Part shown: positions 18,757 through 30,314 of the stretch, in pieces
How positions within the stretch are numbered: position 1 is the stretch's first letter
Layout of the letters: the number at the start of each line of letters is the position of its first letter
Origin: Shinella zoogloeoides
Lineage (GTDB): Bacteria; Pseudomonadota; Alphaproteobacteria; Rhizobiales; Rhizobiaceae
Length of the DNA: 64,000 nucleotides
Direction: 5' to 3'
Assembly: GCF_030733845.1 (NCBI RefSeq)
Contig: NZ_CP132311.1
Coordinates: forward strand, 1,801,501-1,865,500
The notes under the pieces: generated by a model
What the model saw: the letters and a program-made list of their open reading frames with translations, nothing else
Told to the model about the DNA's origin: nothing
The model's database searches: none
Program-made: the position numbers and the translations under genes

Positions 18757-19464
18757 TTGGAACCGATCCTCATCTACGGCTTCCCGGCCGGAAGCTCCAT
18801 GGGCCTCGTCGCCGCGCTGGAGTGGCTGGGCAAGCCCTATCGCCTCTGCCGCGTCGACATGCTGGGCGAAATGCGCGAACCCGCCTATGCCCGCCTCAAC
18901 GCCCGGCACGAGACGCCAGCGCTCGTCACCGACGACGGCCGGATCATCACCGAAACCATGGCAATCGGCCACTGGTTCGCCGCCCGCGATACCGAACGGC
19001 GCATCAGCTTCGATCCCACCTCACCCGGGGCCGATCGCATGGTCCAGCTCATGGCCTATCTCAACACCGGCTTCACCGGCGCCTTCAGCCCGCTCTGGTC
19101 GGCGCTCGAAATGGAGACGCCGAATCCGGTGCTGCAGGACAACCTGCGGCGCTGGGGCCGCGAGGCCGTCATCGAGCGGCATGACAAGCTGGAGGCGATG
19201 CTCGGCGAGACGCCCTATCTCGCCGGCGACCGCCCGACGCTGGCGGACGGCGTCCTCATCGGCGTCGCCCGCTGGCTTGACTACCATGAGGTCGCGCCGG
19301 CGGATCGCTGGCCGCGCATAGAGGCGATCCGCCGCCGGCTCGAAGCCGACCCCGCCGTGCGCTTCGCCACGGCGTTGGAAAGCGGAGAGACGCCGGGGGG
19401 TTCCGGCGCCTTCAAGGGCCATGTGCCGCTTGCCGAGGTCATCGAGCGCTTCGGCAGGGCATGA
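18757..19464 (+). CDS. Glutathione S-transferase family protein
   Basis: A 235-residue GST-like protein. It appears to start at TTG (18757) behind GGAGAAG. Residues 1-80 form the thioredoxin-like domain, with the glutathione-site ETPALVTDDGRIITET segment. The remainder is the helical domain, with GETPYLAGDRPTLADGV near residue 150. It conjugates or reduces electrophiles with glutathione; the substrate is unknown. Divergent from an HxlR regulator that probably controls it, and followed by a terminator. Confidence 0.88.
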   Translation: MEPILIYGFPAGSSMGLVAALEWLGKPYRLCRVDMLGEMREPAYARLNARHETPALVTDDGRIITETMAIGHWFAARDTERRISFDPTSPGADRMVQLMAYLNTGFTGAFSPLWSALEMETPNPVLQDNLRRWGREAVIERHDKLEAMLGETPYLAGDRPTLADGVLIGVARWLDYHEVAPADRWPRIEAIRRRLEADPAVRFATALESGETPGGSGAFKGHVPLAEVIERFGRA

Positions 19465-19470
19465 TCGCGG

Positions 19471-19495
19471 AAGGCCGGGTCTTCCCGGCCTTTCT
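19471..19495. terminator. Terminator between gst and the ABC-F gene
   Basis: A 9-bp perfect stem (AAGGCCGGG, 19471-19479, with 19484-19492) and a 4-base loop with a short T-run on the plus side. It lies between convergent genes, seven bases after the gst stop. Confidence 0.75.
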
Positions 19496-21080
19496 ACCCC
19501 GCCCCAAGCACCAGCCGCCGGGTGATGCCGATCGCCTCCAGGAACGGCTCGTCATGGCTGACGACGAGCAGCGCGCCGTCATAGGCGCGCAAGCCCGCCT
19601 CCACCGCCTCGATGGAATCGATGTCAAGGTGGTTCGTCGGCTCGTCGAGGATGAGAAGCGGCGGCGGCGTGGCAGCTCCCAGCACTGCCGCAAGGCCGGC
19701 GCGCAGCAACTGCCCGCCGCTGAGGCTGCCGACGGTCTGCAGCGCGGCGTCCGCTCGGAACATGAAACGCGCCAGCGCCGCGCGGCAGGCATTCTCGTCC
19801 GCGCCCGGATTGATCCGCCGGAAATTGTCGCGGATCGACAGGGCGGGATCGAGCAGGCTCACCCGCTGGTCGAGCATGGCGACGTCGGTAAAGAGCCGCA
19901 CGCTTCCCTGCCAGGGCTGCAATTGGCCGGTGGCGAGCGCCAGCAGCGTCGTCTTGCCGGAGCCGTTCGACCCCGTCACCGCCACCCGTTCCGGTCCCGT
20001 CATCGCGAAGGAAAGGTCGCGGATGACGGGGTTTCCGGGCAGATACCCCGCCGTCACGCCCTCCATGCGAAGCACCATCCTCGAAGCGGGAAGATGCGTC
20101 GGCGGCACCGTGACGGTGAGCGGCTGGAGGATTTCGATGCGCTCGCGCGCCGCCGTCATCGCCTCGGCCGCCTGGGCCTGGCGGCTTTCGGCGAGCCGGG
20201 CATTGGCGCCGCCCGTCAGCTCGCTGCGCTCCTTCATCGCGCCGAGCATGATGCGTGGCAGGTCGCCCCGCGCCTTCTTGCGCCGCCCGGCGCTGTCCTT
20301 GCGCGCCTTGCGCTCGGCGATCGTCTGCATGGTGCGCGCCACCTCTGCGGCATGCTTTTCGGCATCGGCGAGGTCACGGTGCGCGGCGGAAAGCTCCAGC
20401 GCCTTGCGGGCGCGATAGGCGCTCCAGTTCCCGCCGTAGCGCGTCGCGCCAAGCGTCGTCAACTCGACGATGGCGTCCATGGTTTCGAGCAGCTCGCGGT
20501 CGTGGCTGACGACGACCGCGCCGGCCCGCCAGCCGGCGAGCATGTCGATGACCGCCCGCCGTCCGTCCCGGTCGAGATTGTTCGTCGGCTCGTCCAGCAG
20601 CAGAAAATCCGGCTCGCGGAAGATCAGCGCCGCGAGCGCGGCCCGCGTGCGCTGGCCGCCGGAGAGCGCCGAAAGCGGCGTGTCCGGCTCCGCCTCAAGC
20701 CCGACGCGGGCGAGCGCGGCGGCAAGCCGCGCCTCCAGCGTCCAGTCGGCATCGGCAAGATCGTCGGCGTCCGCCTCGCCGCGCGCGGCACGGCCGAGAA
20801 GCGCAAGCGCCTCGACGATGCCGAACAGGCTGGCGACGGTCTCCTCTGGTCCGACTTGCACGCTCTGGCGCAGGAAGCCGAGCGTCCCGTCGACGGTTAC
20901 GGTGCCCGCCTGCGGCGTCAGATCGCCGGTGACGAGCCTGAGCAGCGTCGTCTTGCCGACGCCGTTGCGTCCGACAAGCCCGGCGCGCTCGGAGCCGAAG
21001 CTCAGGTCGAGATTGGAAAGGAGCGTGTGCCCGTCAGGCGTGGACCAGGTGATTTTGGAAAAGGTGATGGAATGCGGCAT
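19494..21080 (-). CDS. ABC-F family ATPase
   Basis: A 528-residue soluble protein with two ABC domains and no membrane segment. Walker A motifs GRNGVGKT and GSNGSGKT pair with signatures LSGGQRTR and LSGGQLLR and Walker B motifs FLLLDEPTNNLD and LLILDEPTNHLD. The charged linker between them is the ribosome-contact arm of ABC-F proteins, which resolve stalled or drug-bound ribosomes. I start at MPHSITF (21080). The subfamily, and whether it protects against antibiotics, cannot be told here. Confidence 0.88.
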   Translation of the reverse strand: MPHSITFSKITWSTPDGHTLLSNLDLSFGSERAGLVGRNGVGKTTLLRLVTGDLTPQAGTVTVDGTLGFLRQSVQVGPEETVASLFGIVEALALLGRAARGEADADDLADADWTLEARLAAALARVGLEAEPDTPLSALSGGQRTRAALAALIFREPDFLLLDEPTNNLDRDGRRAVIDMLAGWRAGAVVVSHDRELLETMDAIVELTTLGATRYGGNWSAYRARKALELSAAHRDLADAEKHAAEVARTMQTIAERKARKDSAGRRKKARGDLPRIMLGAMKERSELTGGANARLAESRQAQAAEAMTAARERIEILQPLTVTVPPTHLPASRMVLRMEGVTAGYLPGNPVIRDLSFAMTGPERVAVTGSNGSGKTTLLALATGQLQPWQGSVRLFTDVAMLDQRVSLLDPALSIRDNFRRINPGADENACRAALARFMFRADAALQTVGSLSGGQLLRAGLAAVLGAATPPPLLILDEPTNHLDIDSIEAVEAGLRAYDGALLVVSHDEPFLEAIGITRRLVLGAG

Positions 21081-21329
21081 GGATACGGATTTCCCCGATG
21101 ACAAAACGAAGTCGATTTGTGGTCGGGTTGAAATCCATTGCGCACCATCCGGTCTGCATTGACGATGGCCGTTATCTAGGCCCGAACGGTGGCCGTTGCA
21201 AGGCAAGCGAGGGCCGGCACGTTAATCACAAATGCGGGAGCACGTTGCGCTTGCATCCATGCGGCCTATGATAGGGCCTTCGAGACCGGCCTTGGGCCGA
21301 CAGTTCTAGATTTTCAGGGATCGACGGAT

Positions 21330-23394
<2,065 letters not shown>

Positions 23395-23429
23395 TCACGG
23401 CTTCCCGATGCGATCAAGCCCGGAAGCGT

Positions 23430-24941
23430 CTACGCCGCGCGAATGCTGCCAGGTTGCAAAAACTCCGCGCTGGCGACGTCGCCGGCATGGACCGCGCGGT
23501 TGCGCCCGCCGTTCTTGGCCGAATAGAGCGCGGCATCCGCCTTCACCATGACATCGTGCACCGATTTGCCATGGTCGGGGAACTGCGCGATGCCGGCGCT
23601 GCCGCCGATCACGAGAAGCTGCCCGTCATAGGCGATCGGCACCTGCGTATCGAGCACGAGGCTGTTCGCCAGTTCCAGAAGGCCCTCGCGTTCATGCGCA
23701 CCCTTGAGCAGGATGCAGAACTCGTCGCCGCCGAGCCGCGCCACGCAGCCGCGCGGGCCGACGCGGTCGGAGAAGCGCCGGGCCACCGCCAGGAGCACGG
23801 CATCGCCCGCCGCATGGCCATGGCGGTCATTGACCGCCTTGAACCTGTCGAGGTCGAGCGCGAGGATCGCGAAGGGCGCATTGTCGCCCCTGCTTATGGC
23901 GCGCGAGACCTCTTCGTCGAAGCCGCTGCGATTCTTCAGTCCGGTCAAAGGATCGTGCCGCGCGAGAAACGCGTTCTTTCCCTCGCTGCGCTGAAGGGCC
24001 TTCACCAGCGTTGAGAAGCGCATGGTGACGAACAGCATGACCCCGGCAAAGACCAGTACGAACATGGCGATCTGCGGCAGCGCCGATTGCCAGACGAAGG
24101 AACCCGGCATGTTCGGCCGCCAGGACGCGACCATGGGATTGTAGGCATCGCCGCCGACCGGCGTCATCACGAGGCCCGGCTCCTCGGTCACGATCGGCGT
24201 GAAGCCGAGGCCGTGCACGCCGAGCCGTCGCTCCGAATTCGCCAGCATCTTCTGCGAGACCGGCTTGACGGTGATGAGGAGCGTCGGCTCCCGCCGGTTC
24301 GCGGGAATGTAAAGCGTCTTCGGGATGACGGCCTGCACCACGACGATGCTCATCACCCGGTCGATCAGCCGCATGCCGGAGACGTGGATTTCGGGAAGCG
24401 CCGGCGTCAGGAGGTCGGGATCCTCCTTGGCACCCGCGACCTGCCAGCCGCCGCGATCGGGCGACAGCGCCTCGTAATAGGCGCGCTCGGCCTTGCGGGT
24501 TAGGTCGCTCACCCAATGCAGCTTTTCGCGCGCCTTGCGGTCGGAGACCTTTTCGCCGCGATGCACGCCAAGAATTTTCTCGCCGTCGAGCGAGGTGAAG
24601 ATCATCCAGGAGAAACCGAAATCGGACCACATCCAGTCGCGCAACTGGTCGCGCACGAAGGAATCGCCCGGCATGCCCTCGGCCAGTTCGTTGAAGCTCC
24701 TGTCCCAGAAGGAAAGCTGGCTCTGGTATTGCACCACCTGGTCGATCTGGTGGCTGAATTCGTTGCGCACCAGCGTGCGCTCCGTCTCGACGACGAAACT
24801 GTCGGCCCGCTCGATCGCATGGTCGAGCACGAGGTAGTTGGCGGCGCCGAAAAGCAGGACGATCATCAGCGCCGCTGCGCGGATCGCCATGCCAAATCCG
24901 CGTCGCCGCGTCGCGCGGCCCTCTTGCGCCATGCCCGTCAT
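23430..24941 (-). CDS. CHASE4-GGDEF diguanylate cyclase
   Basis: A 503-residue membrane sensor. A transmembrane helix (about residues 20-40) is followed by a periplasmic CHASE4-like domain (about 45-290, with FWDRSFNELAEG and WSDFGFSWMIFTSLDG). A second helix (about 291-310) leads to a GGDEF domain (about 325-490) with an intact LGGDEF active motif. The allosteric RxxD site is absent: the residues there are GPRG, so product inhibition through it is not expected. It should make c-di-GMP in response to an unknown periplasmic signal. Start ATG 24941 with AGGGA upstream. Confidence 0.88.
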   Translation of the reverse strand: MTGMAQEGRATRRRGFGMAIRAAALMIVLLFGAANYLVLDHAIERADSFVVETERTLVRNEFSHQIDQVVQYQSQLSFWDRSFNELAEGMPGDSFVRDQLRDWMWSDFGFSWMIFTSLDGEKILGVHRGEKVSDRKAREKLHWVSDLTRKAERAYYEALSPDRGGWQVAGAKEDPDLLTPALPEIHVSGMRLIDRVMSIVVVQAVIPKTLYIPANRREPTLLITVKPVSQKMLANSERRLGVHGLGFTPIVTEEPGLVMTPVGGDAYNPMVASWRPNMPGSFVWQSALPQIAMFVLVFAGVMLFVTMRFSTLVKALQRSEGKNAFLARHDPLTGLKNRSGFDEEVSRAISRGDNAPFAILALDLDRFKAVNDRHGHAAGDAVLLAVARRFSDRVGPRGCVARLGGDEFCILLKGAHEREGLLELANSLVLDTQVPIAYDGQLLVIGGSAGIAQFPDHGKSVHDVMVKADAALYSAKNGGRNRAVHAGDVASAEFLQPGSIRAA

Positions 24942-25058
24942 CGTTCCCTGCCTGTCCCCGGCCCGTTCAGCGGGCTTTGTTGAAGGGAAGCTAGCGCAGA
25001 GACGGCAAAATTCGCTTAAACAGGCTGGTGAGCGAATGCTTAATCAGGGGGCGCCGGC

Positions 25059-25834
25059 TCACGCGGGCGCATAGCGAACGAAGGCGAATTCGGAGCCGTC
25101 CGGCGACCAATTCGGCACGTTCATCGTGCCCTGCCCGCCGAAAAGCTCGAAGAGAACACGCGCATTGCCGCCATCCATGTCCATCAGCCGCAGCCGGACG
25201 GAGAGATCGCGCGGATGGTCGAAAACGTCACCGTCATAGGACAGCACCAGCAGATGCTTGCCATCCGGCGAAGGGTGCGGAAACCAGTCGCCGTAGGGGC
25301 TGTCGGTGATGCGCGTCGGCTCACTGCCGTCCGGCCGCACGCGCCGTCCGCCGAATAATCCGGCCCGTCGTTGCGTCCCTCGCCGAAGGTCAGCCGCCGC
25401 TCCTCGCCGCCTTCGACCGGGATCGTGTAGATGTCGAAGAGATCGTTCCGGATGCCGCAATAGGCAAGCGTCGTCCCGTCCGGCGACCAGCCGTGCCAAT
25501 ACGAGGGCAGGTTCGGCGTCACCAGCCGCGGCACGCCGCCCCCGGCCGGCAGCACATAGATCGCCGACTTGCCGAATTCCACCTTGTCGCTGATCGCAAG
25601 CCACGCCCCGTCAGGCGAAAGCCCGTGGTCGTTGTTGCAGCGCGTGGCGAGCCCCGTATCGATCCGAACCGGCTCCCCGCCGTCGAGCGGCAGGCGATAG
25701 AGCAACCCATCGCCGTTGATGATCAGAAAGCGCCCGTCCCGCGAAAAATTCGGCGCCTCCACCAGCCGCTCCGTCTGCCAGACGACGCGTGTTCGACCGG
25801 TGGCGATGTTGTGGATTTCGACGGAACTGCGCAT
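25059..25834 (-). pseudogene. TolB-like beta-propeller protein, frame disrupted
   Basis: Two overlapping reading frames together spell one TolB/WD40-like (PD40) propeller protein. The first (25834 to about 25345) gives repeats such as [29 protein letters not shown] and [14 protein letters not shown] and reaches DYSADG. The second (about 25345 to 25059) continues with [26 protein letters not shown]. At the join the usual strand between DG and RPDG, roughly 15-20 residues, is missing and the frame changes, so this looks like a small out-of-frame deletion. The first frame would make a 216-residue product with a foreign tail. Third gene in the nadE operon. A sequencing error could explain the shift but not easily the missing strand. 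Confidence 0.7.
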
Positions 25835-25837
25835 GAT

Positions 25838-26149
25838 CTAGCTCCCTGCGTCCCCCGCCGAAAGCTTCCTGCAGATGGATTGCATAAGCGCGACCTGGCG
25901 CTGCTCGCGCCAGGTGGAAACGAAGCCCCAGACAAGCAGCAGCAGGATGCACAGGAAGGCGACGCCGAGGACGGTCTGGCTTCCCGTAACGAGACCATAG
26001 ACGCCGAAAAGAGCAGGCGTCGCGAAATAGGCGACCTGTGCGGAAACCTGCCTTCCGGCTGAAAGGTCGCTGAGCGACCACAGCCGGATCAGCCGGACTT
26101 CCTCGTCCGTGAAGACCGGGTCCCTGCGCTCCTCCACCGGCCCCTCCAC
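25838..26149 (-). CDS. Small two-helix membrane protein
   Basis: A protein of about 103 residues with two hydrophobic helices (AQVAYFATPALFGVYGLVTG and VLGVAFLCILLLLVWGFVS) and a charged N-terminal half. I place the start at GTG 26149, just inside the nadE 3' end and behind GGGGGTGAT; GTG 26137 is also possible. It ends three bases before the TolB-like start, so the genes are probably cotranscribed. No family recognised. Confidence 0.6.
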   Translation of the reverse strand: MEGPVEERRDPVFTDEEVRLIRLWSLSDLSAGRQVSAQVAYFATPALFGVYGLVTGSQTVLGVAFLCILLLLVWGFVSTWREQRQVALMQSICRKLSAGDAGS

Positions 26150-26153
26150 GCCA

Positions 26154-27833
26154 TCACCCCCGGTCACGATAGCGGTTGGTGATGGGATAGCGCCGGTCGC
26201 GGCCAAAGTTCTTCTTGGTGATCTTCACGCCCGGCGCCGACTGGCGGCGCTTGTATTCGGCGATGTAGAGCAGGTGCTCGACCCGGTGCACCGTCGCTTC
26301 ATCATGGCCGCGCGCGACGATCTCTTCCGTTCCCATCTCCCGTTCGACGAGGCATTCCAGGATTTCGTCGAGCACCGGATAGGGCGGCAGCGAATCCTGG
26401 TCGGTCTGGTTGGGGCGAAGTTCCGCGGACGGCGCCTTGTCGATGATGTTCTGCGGAATCACCTCGCCCGTCGGCCCAAGCGCGCCCGGCGGCACATGCG
26501 CGTTGCGCCAGCGCGAGATCGCATAGACCTGCATCTTGTAGAGGTCCTTGATCGGGTTGAAGCCGCCGTTCATGTCGCCGTAGAGCGTGGCATAGCCGAC
26601 CGACATCTCCGACTTGTTGCCGGTGGTGACGACCATCGAGCCGAACTTGTTGGAGACCGCCATGAGGATCGTGCCGCGGGCGCGGCTCTGCAGGTTCTCT
26701 TCCGTGATGCCCTCTTCCGTGCCCTCGAAAAGCTCGGAGAGCGAGGAGAGGAAGCCGGTCACCGGCGCCTCGATCGGCACGATGTCGTAGCGGCAGCCGA
26801 GCGCCTTGGCGCAGTCGGCGGCGTCCTTCAGCGAATCCTTCGACGTGTAGCGGTAGGGCAGCATGATGCAGCGAACTCGCTCCTCGCCCAAGGCATCCAC
26901 GGCAATGGCCGCGCAGATCGCCGAATCGATGCCGCCGGAGAGTCCGAGCACCACGTTCTTGAAGCCGTTCTTGTTGACATAGTCGCGGAAGCCGAGAAGG
27001 CAGGCGCGGTAGTCCGCCTCCTCCTTTTCCGGAATGCGCGACATCGGCCCGCCGTCACAGGCCCAGCCTTCGCCATGCTTCTTCCAGGTGGTGAGCGCGA
27101 CCGTCTCCTCGAACTGGCTCATCTGGAAGGCGAGCGCCTTGTCCGCGTTGAAGGCGAAGCTCGCGCCGTCGAAGACCAGTTCGTCCTGGCCGCCGAGCTG
27201 ATTGGCATAGAGCAGCGGCAGGCCGGTCTCGATGACCTGCTTCAGCACGACCTGGTGGCGGATATCGACCTTGCCGCGATAGTAGGGCGAGCCGTTCGGC
27301 GACAGCAGGATCTCCGCGCCGCTCTCGGCCAGCGTCTCGCACACGCCGAGTTCGCCCCAGATATCCTCGCAGATCGGAATGCCGAGCCGCACGCCGCGGA
27401 AATTGACCGGGCCGGGCATCGCCCCCTGGTCGAAGACGCGCTTTTCGTCGAACTCGCCGTAATTCGGCAGGTCCACCTTGTCACGCACCGCGATCACCTT
27501 GCCGCCGTCGAGCACGGCGACGGCGTTGTAGCGGCCGGTCTCGTCCTGCCGCGGAAAGCCGATGATGACGCCCGGGCCGCCATCGGCCGTGTCGGCGGCA
27601 AGATCGTCGACCGCCCGCCGGCAGGCCTTGAGGAAGGCGGGCTTCAGCACGAGATCCTCGGGCGGATAGCCGGAGATGAAGAGTTCCGTCAGAAGCAGGA
27701 GGTCTGCGCCCTGCCGGGCGGCATCCTCGCGGGCGGCGCGCGCCTTGGCAAGGTTGCCGTTCACGTCGCCGACGGTCGGGTTCAATTGCGCGACGGCAAT
27801 GCGCAGCGTCGTCTTTTCGGTCTGGGAAGTCAT
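26154..27833 (-). CDS. nadE: Glutamine-dependent NAD+ synthetase
   Basis: A 559-residue two-domain enzyme for the last step of NAD synthesis, amidating nicotinate adenine dinucleotide. The N-terminal nitrilase-type glutaminase has the triad Glu50 (TELFISGYPPEDL), Lys119 (RDKVDLPNYGEF) and Cys155 (PICEDIWG). The synthetase domain has the P-loop SGGIDS (299-304) and the conserved TGNKSEMSVGYATLYGD. I start at MTSQTEK (27833). First gene of a minus-strand group with the small membrane protein and the TolB-like remnant. Confidence 0.95.
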   Translation of the reverse strand: MTSQTEKTTLRIAVAQLNPTVGDVNGNLAKARAAREDAARQGADLLLLTELFISGYPPEDLVLKPAFLKACRRAVDDLAADTADGGPGVIIGFPRQDETGRYNAVAVLDGGKVIAVRDKVDLPNYGEFDEKRVFDQGAMPGPVNFRGVRLGIPICEDIWGELGVCETLAESGAEILLSPNGSPYYRGKVDIRHQVVLKQVIETGLPLLYANQLGGQDELVFDGASFAFNADKALAFQMSQFEETVALTTWKKHGEGWACDGGPMSRIPEKEEADYRACLLGFRDYVNKNGFKNVVLGLSGGIDSAICAAIAVDALGEERVRCIMLPYRYTSKDSLKDAADCAKALGCRYDIVPIEAPVTGFLSSLSELFEGTEEGITEENLQSRARGTILMAVSNKFGSMVVTTGNKSEMSVGYATLYGDMNGGFNPIKDLYKMQVYAISRWRNAHVPPGALGPTGEVIPQNIIDKAPSAELRPNQTDQDSLPPYPVLDEILECLVEREMGTEEIVARGHDEATVHRVEHLLYIAEYKRRQSAPGVKITKKNFGRDRRYPITNRYRDRG

Positions 27834-28130
27834 GTCTGCGGGACCCGTTTCCTCATGGTGTCCGATCCTGCGGCCGCGCACGCTGCCCGCACTCTCGAAC
27901 GGTCGCTACACCCTTTAGAGCATGGCAGGCGCTTTGGGAATGGAACCGCGCGGCAATTGCCTCCGCTCTTGCCGCAAACCCTCGTTTCCCAGGGGGTTCG
28001 CGGCATCATTGCCGCAAGCAACAGAGGGAACCAAAGCACCGGCAGAACGTTGCAGAAACCGTTCATCTCCTGTTCAAGATGACGTCCGTATGACAGATAC
28101 ACGAAAGTTTTATGAAGTTTGGAGACGGCC
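27834..28130. other. Intergenic region between nadE and the LTA-synthase-like gene
   Basis: A divergent promoter region of 297 bp. It contains GTTCATCTCCTGTTCAAG near its plus-strand end and a run of near-copies of TTGCCGCAA. I see no gene, RNA or clear operator. Confidence 0.4.
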
Positions 28131-30059
28131 TTGGCCCTGTTTACTCCTGCCGCCGTGGCGATGGATGCCACCGAAGGACTTGCCGTCGAGGCAGGCTTTG
28201 CCGCGCGCCACGCCAAGGCGCTCGCCGTCCTGCGTTCGCTCGCCGTTTCCGGCCTTCTGGCGCTTGCCACCGTCGTCGCCATCGAATGGATCACGCGCGG
28301 CTCGCTCGCCCAGACCTGGCTCTACTTCACCAATCTCGAGCAGCCCGGCTGGACCACAACGGGCGTGTTCTTCCTGCTTTACCTCGCCATCGACGCGCTG
28401 ATCGGCCGGCAGCACAAGGCCGTGCTGTTCGTCTCGCCGCTCGTGGTGCTGATGGGCGTCATCTCGCAGCAGAAGCAGGTCTTCCTCACCGACCCGCTCT
28501 ACCCGACGGACCTGCTCTTCGGCCGCCAGATCATCGAACTGATGCCGGTGCTCGTGCAGGACCGGCCGTGGACGGCCGCCGCGCTCGCGCTCGCCGTCGT
28601 CGGCGGCGTCGTGGGCCTTGTCAGCCTCTGGATCTTTGCCTGGCGCCGTTTCCGTCCGCTGACGAAGAAGGAGCGCCTGACGCGCCTTGCCATCGCGCTG
28701 CCGCTCCTGGCCGGCTTCGTCTCGATCATGGACTACAACGAGTTCTCCTGGGTCCGCGACCGGCTGAAGATCTTCCCGATCATGTGGGACCAGGCGGAGA
28801 ACTATCGCCACAACGGCTTCGTCATGGCCTTTGCCATCAACCTGCCGATGGCGAACGTGCAGGCGCCCTCCGGCTACATGGTCGACGCCATCGACAAGAT
28901 TCCGTCCAAGCCCCTGCCCGCCGGCACGACGCACCGCTCCAAGCCTGATGTCATCGTCGTCATGAGCGAATCGCTGTGGGACCCGACGCGGATCAAGAGC
29001 GTAAAACTCTCGCCCGATCCGATGCCGGTCATCCGCGAAAGCCAGAGCGGCAACGTCTTCTCGCCGGAATTCGGCGGCCTTACCGCGAATGTCGAATTCG
29101 AGGCGCTGACGGGCTTTTCCAACGCCTTCCTGCCGACGGGCAGCATTCCCTACCAGCAGTATGTGCGCAAGCCGATCCCCTCGCTTGCCACGTTCTTCCG
29201 GGCGGAAGGCTATACAGCGCGCGCCATCCATCCCTTCTCCGGCTGGTTCTGGAACCGCAGCAGCGTCTACAAGGCCTTCGGCTTCCAGACCTTCAAGGAT
29301 GTCGACAAGATGCCGCCGCTCGCAAAGCGTGGCAACTTCACCTCGGACGAGGCGCTGACCAAGGAAATCATCCGCCAGGCGGATGCGCAGGAAGACCCGT
29401 TCTTCTTCTTCACCGTCACCCTGCAGGGTCACGGCCCCTATGACGACGGCCGCTATACGAAGACCGACGTTTCCGTCGACGGCAAGCTCGACGCCCGCGA
29501 CAACCGCATGCTCGCCAGCTACGCCCAGGGCGTGAAGGAAGCCGACAAGAGCCTGAAGATGCTGATGGATTGGGCCAAAGAGCGCGACCGCGAGACGATC
29601 ATCGTCGTCTTCGGCGACCACCTGCCGCCGCTCAACACGGTCTACAAGAATTCCGGCTACATGAAGGGCATCACCGCCGCGCGCAAGGGCACGCCCGAGC
29701 AGATGAAGAACGAACACGAGACCCCGCTCGTCATCTGGTCGAACAAGACCGGCGTCGAGAAGGAGGTCGGCACGATCAGCCCGGCGTTCCTGTCCTACTA
29801 CATCCTCAAGGAGGCAGGCTTCGAGCACCCCTACTACACCGGCTTCCTCGGTGCGGTGCACGACAAGCTGCGCGTCATCGACCGCTACATGCTGATCGAC
29901 GCCAAGGGCAAGGCGACCGCCGACTGGGCGCGCAAGAAGACCATCGACCCGCTGGTGCGCGACTTCCGCTTCCTGCAGCACGACATCATGTTCGGCAAGC
30001 AGTACGGCCTGGAACGCTTCTTCGACTCCCACGCGGAACTGATGTCGGCAGGCTACTGA
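28131..30059 (+). CDS. LTA synthase family phosphoglycerol transferase
   Basis: A 642-residue membrane enzyme. About five N-terminal helices (residues 20-210) are followed by a periplasmic alkaline-phosphatase-like domain (about 260-600). Its motifs are VVMSESLWDP (metal Glu), FGGLTANVEFEALTG (the nucleophilic Thr), HPFSGWFWNR and VVFGDHLPP. The family transfers glycerophosphate from phosphatidylglycerol; in Gram-negatives the acceptors are periplasmic glucans (OpgB, and CgmB in Sinorhizobium). Modification of cyclic beta-glucan is therefore a good inference. There is no ATG in a suitable place; TTG 28131 has GGAG six bases upstream and TTG 28119 is the alternative. Confidence 0.85.
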   Translation: MALFTPAAVAMDATEGLAVEAGFAARHAKALAVLRSLAVSGLLALATVVAIEWITRGSLAQTWLYFTNLEQPGWTTTGVFFLLYLAIDALIGRQHKAVLFVSPLVVLMGVISQQKQVFLTDPLYPTDLLFGRQIIELMPVLVQDRPWTAAALALAVVGGVVGLVSLWIFAWRRFRPLTKKERLTRLAIALPLLAGFVSIMDYNEFSWVRDRLKIFPIMWDQAENYRHNGFVMAFAINLPMANVQAPSGYMVDAIDKIPSKPLPAGTTHRSKPDVIVVMSESLWDPTRIKSVKLSPDPMPVIRESQSGNVFSPEFGGLTANVEFEALTGFSNAFLPTGSIPYQQYVRKPIPSLATFFRAEGYTARAIHPFSGWFWNRSSVYKAFGFQTFKDVDKMPPLAKRGNFTSDEALTKEIIRQADAQEDPFFFFTVTLQGHGPYDDGRYTKTDVSVDGKLDARDNRMLASYAQGVKEADKSLKMLMDWAKERDRETIIVVFGDHLPPLNTVYKNSGYMKGITAARKGTPEQMKNEHETPLVIWSNKTGVEKEVGTISPAFLSYYILKEAGFEHPYYTGFLGAVHDKLRVIDRYMLIDAKGKATADWARKKTIDPLVRDFRFLQHDIMFGKQYGLERFFDSHAELMSAGY

Positions 30060-30084
30060 TTCCCGCCTGAACCACGCTTGGACC

Positions 30085-30110
30085 GGGCTCCGTTTCTCAT
30101 GACGGAGCCC
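30085..30110 (+). terminator. Possible stem-loop after the LTA-synthase-like gene
   Basis: A 9-bp perfect stem, GGGCTCCGT (30085-30093) with ACGGAGCCC (30102-30110), 26 bases after the stop. There is no T-run, so it may be a weak terminator or an mRNA 3' stabiliser. Confidence 0.4.
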
Positions 30111-30314
30111 GTCGCCCTGCGCACTGTCGTGCCATCCCCCTACCATTTCGAGGCGACCCGCTGCGCCGGAGGCGTGACAACCCCGCACAACCATGGCTAG
30201 GCGAACCGTTGATAAAATCAATCTATAGGAGAAATTAAGACTCTCGGCGCACGATAAACGTGCATCCACATTCCGGATGCGGGCAAGCCTTGCCGGTCAG
30301 AAGGAGGAGATGCC

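Noticed and set aside
30060..30314. Possible small gene between the LTA-synthase-like gene and the TadE-like gene
   Set aside because: The region is AT-richer, with a short imperfect GCATCC/GGATGC palindrome, but I find no frame with both a ribosome-binding site and plausible protein features.
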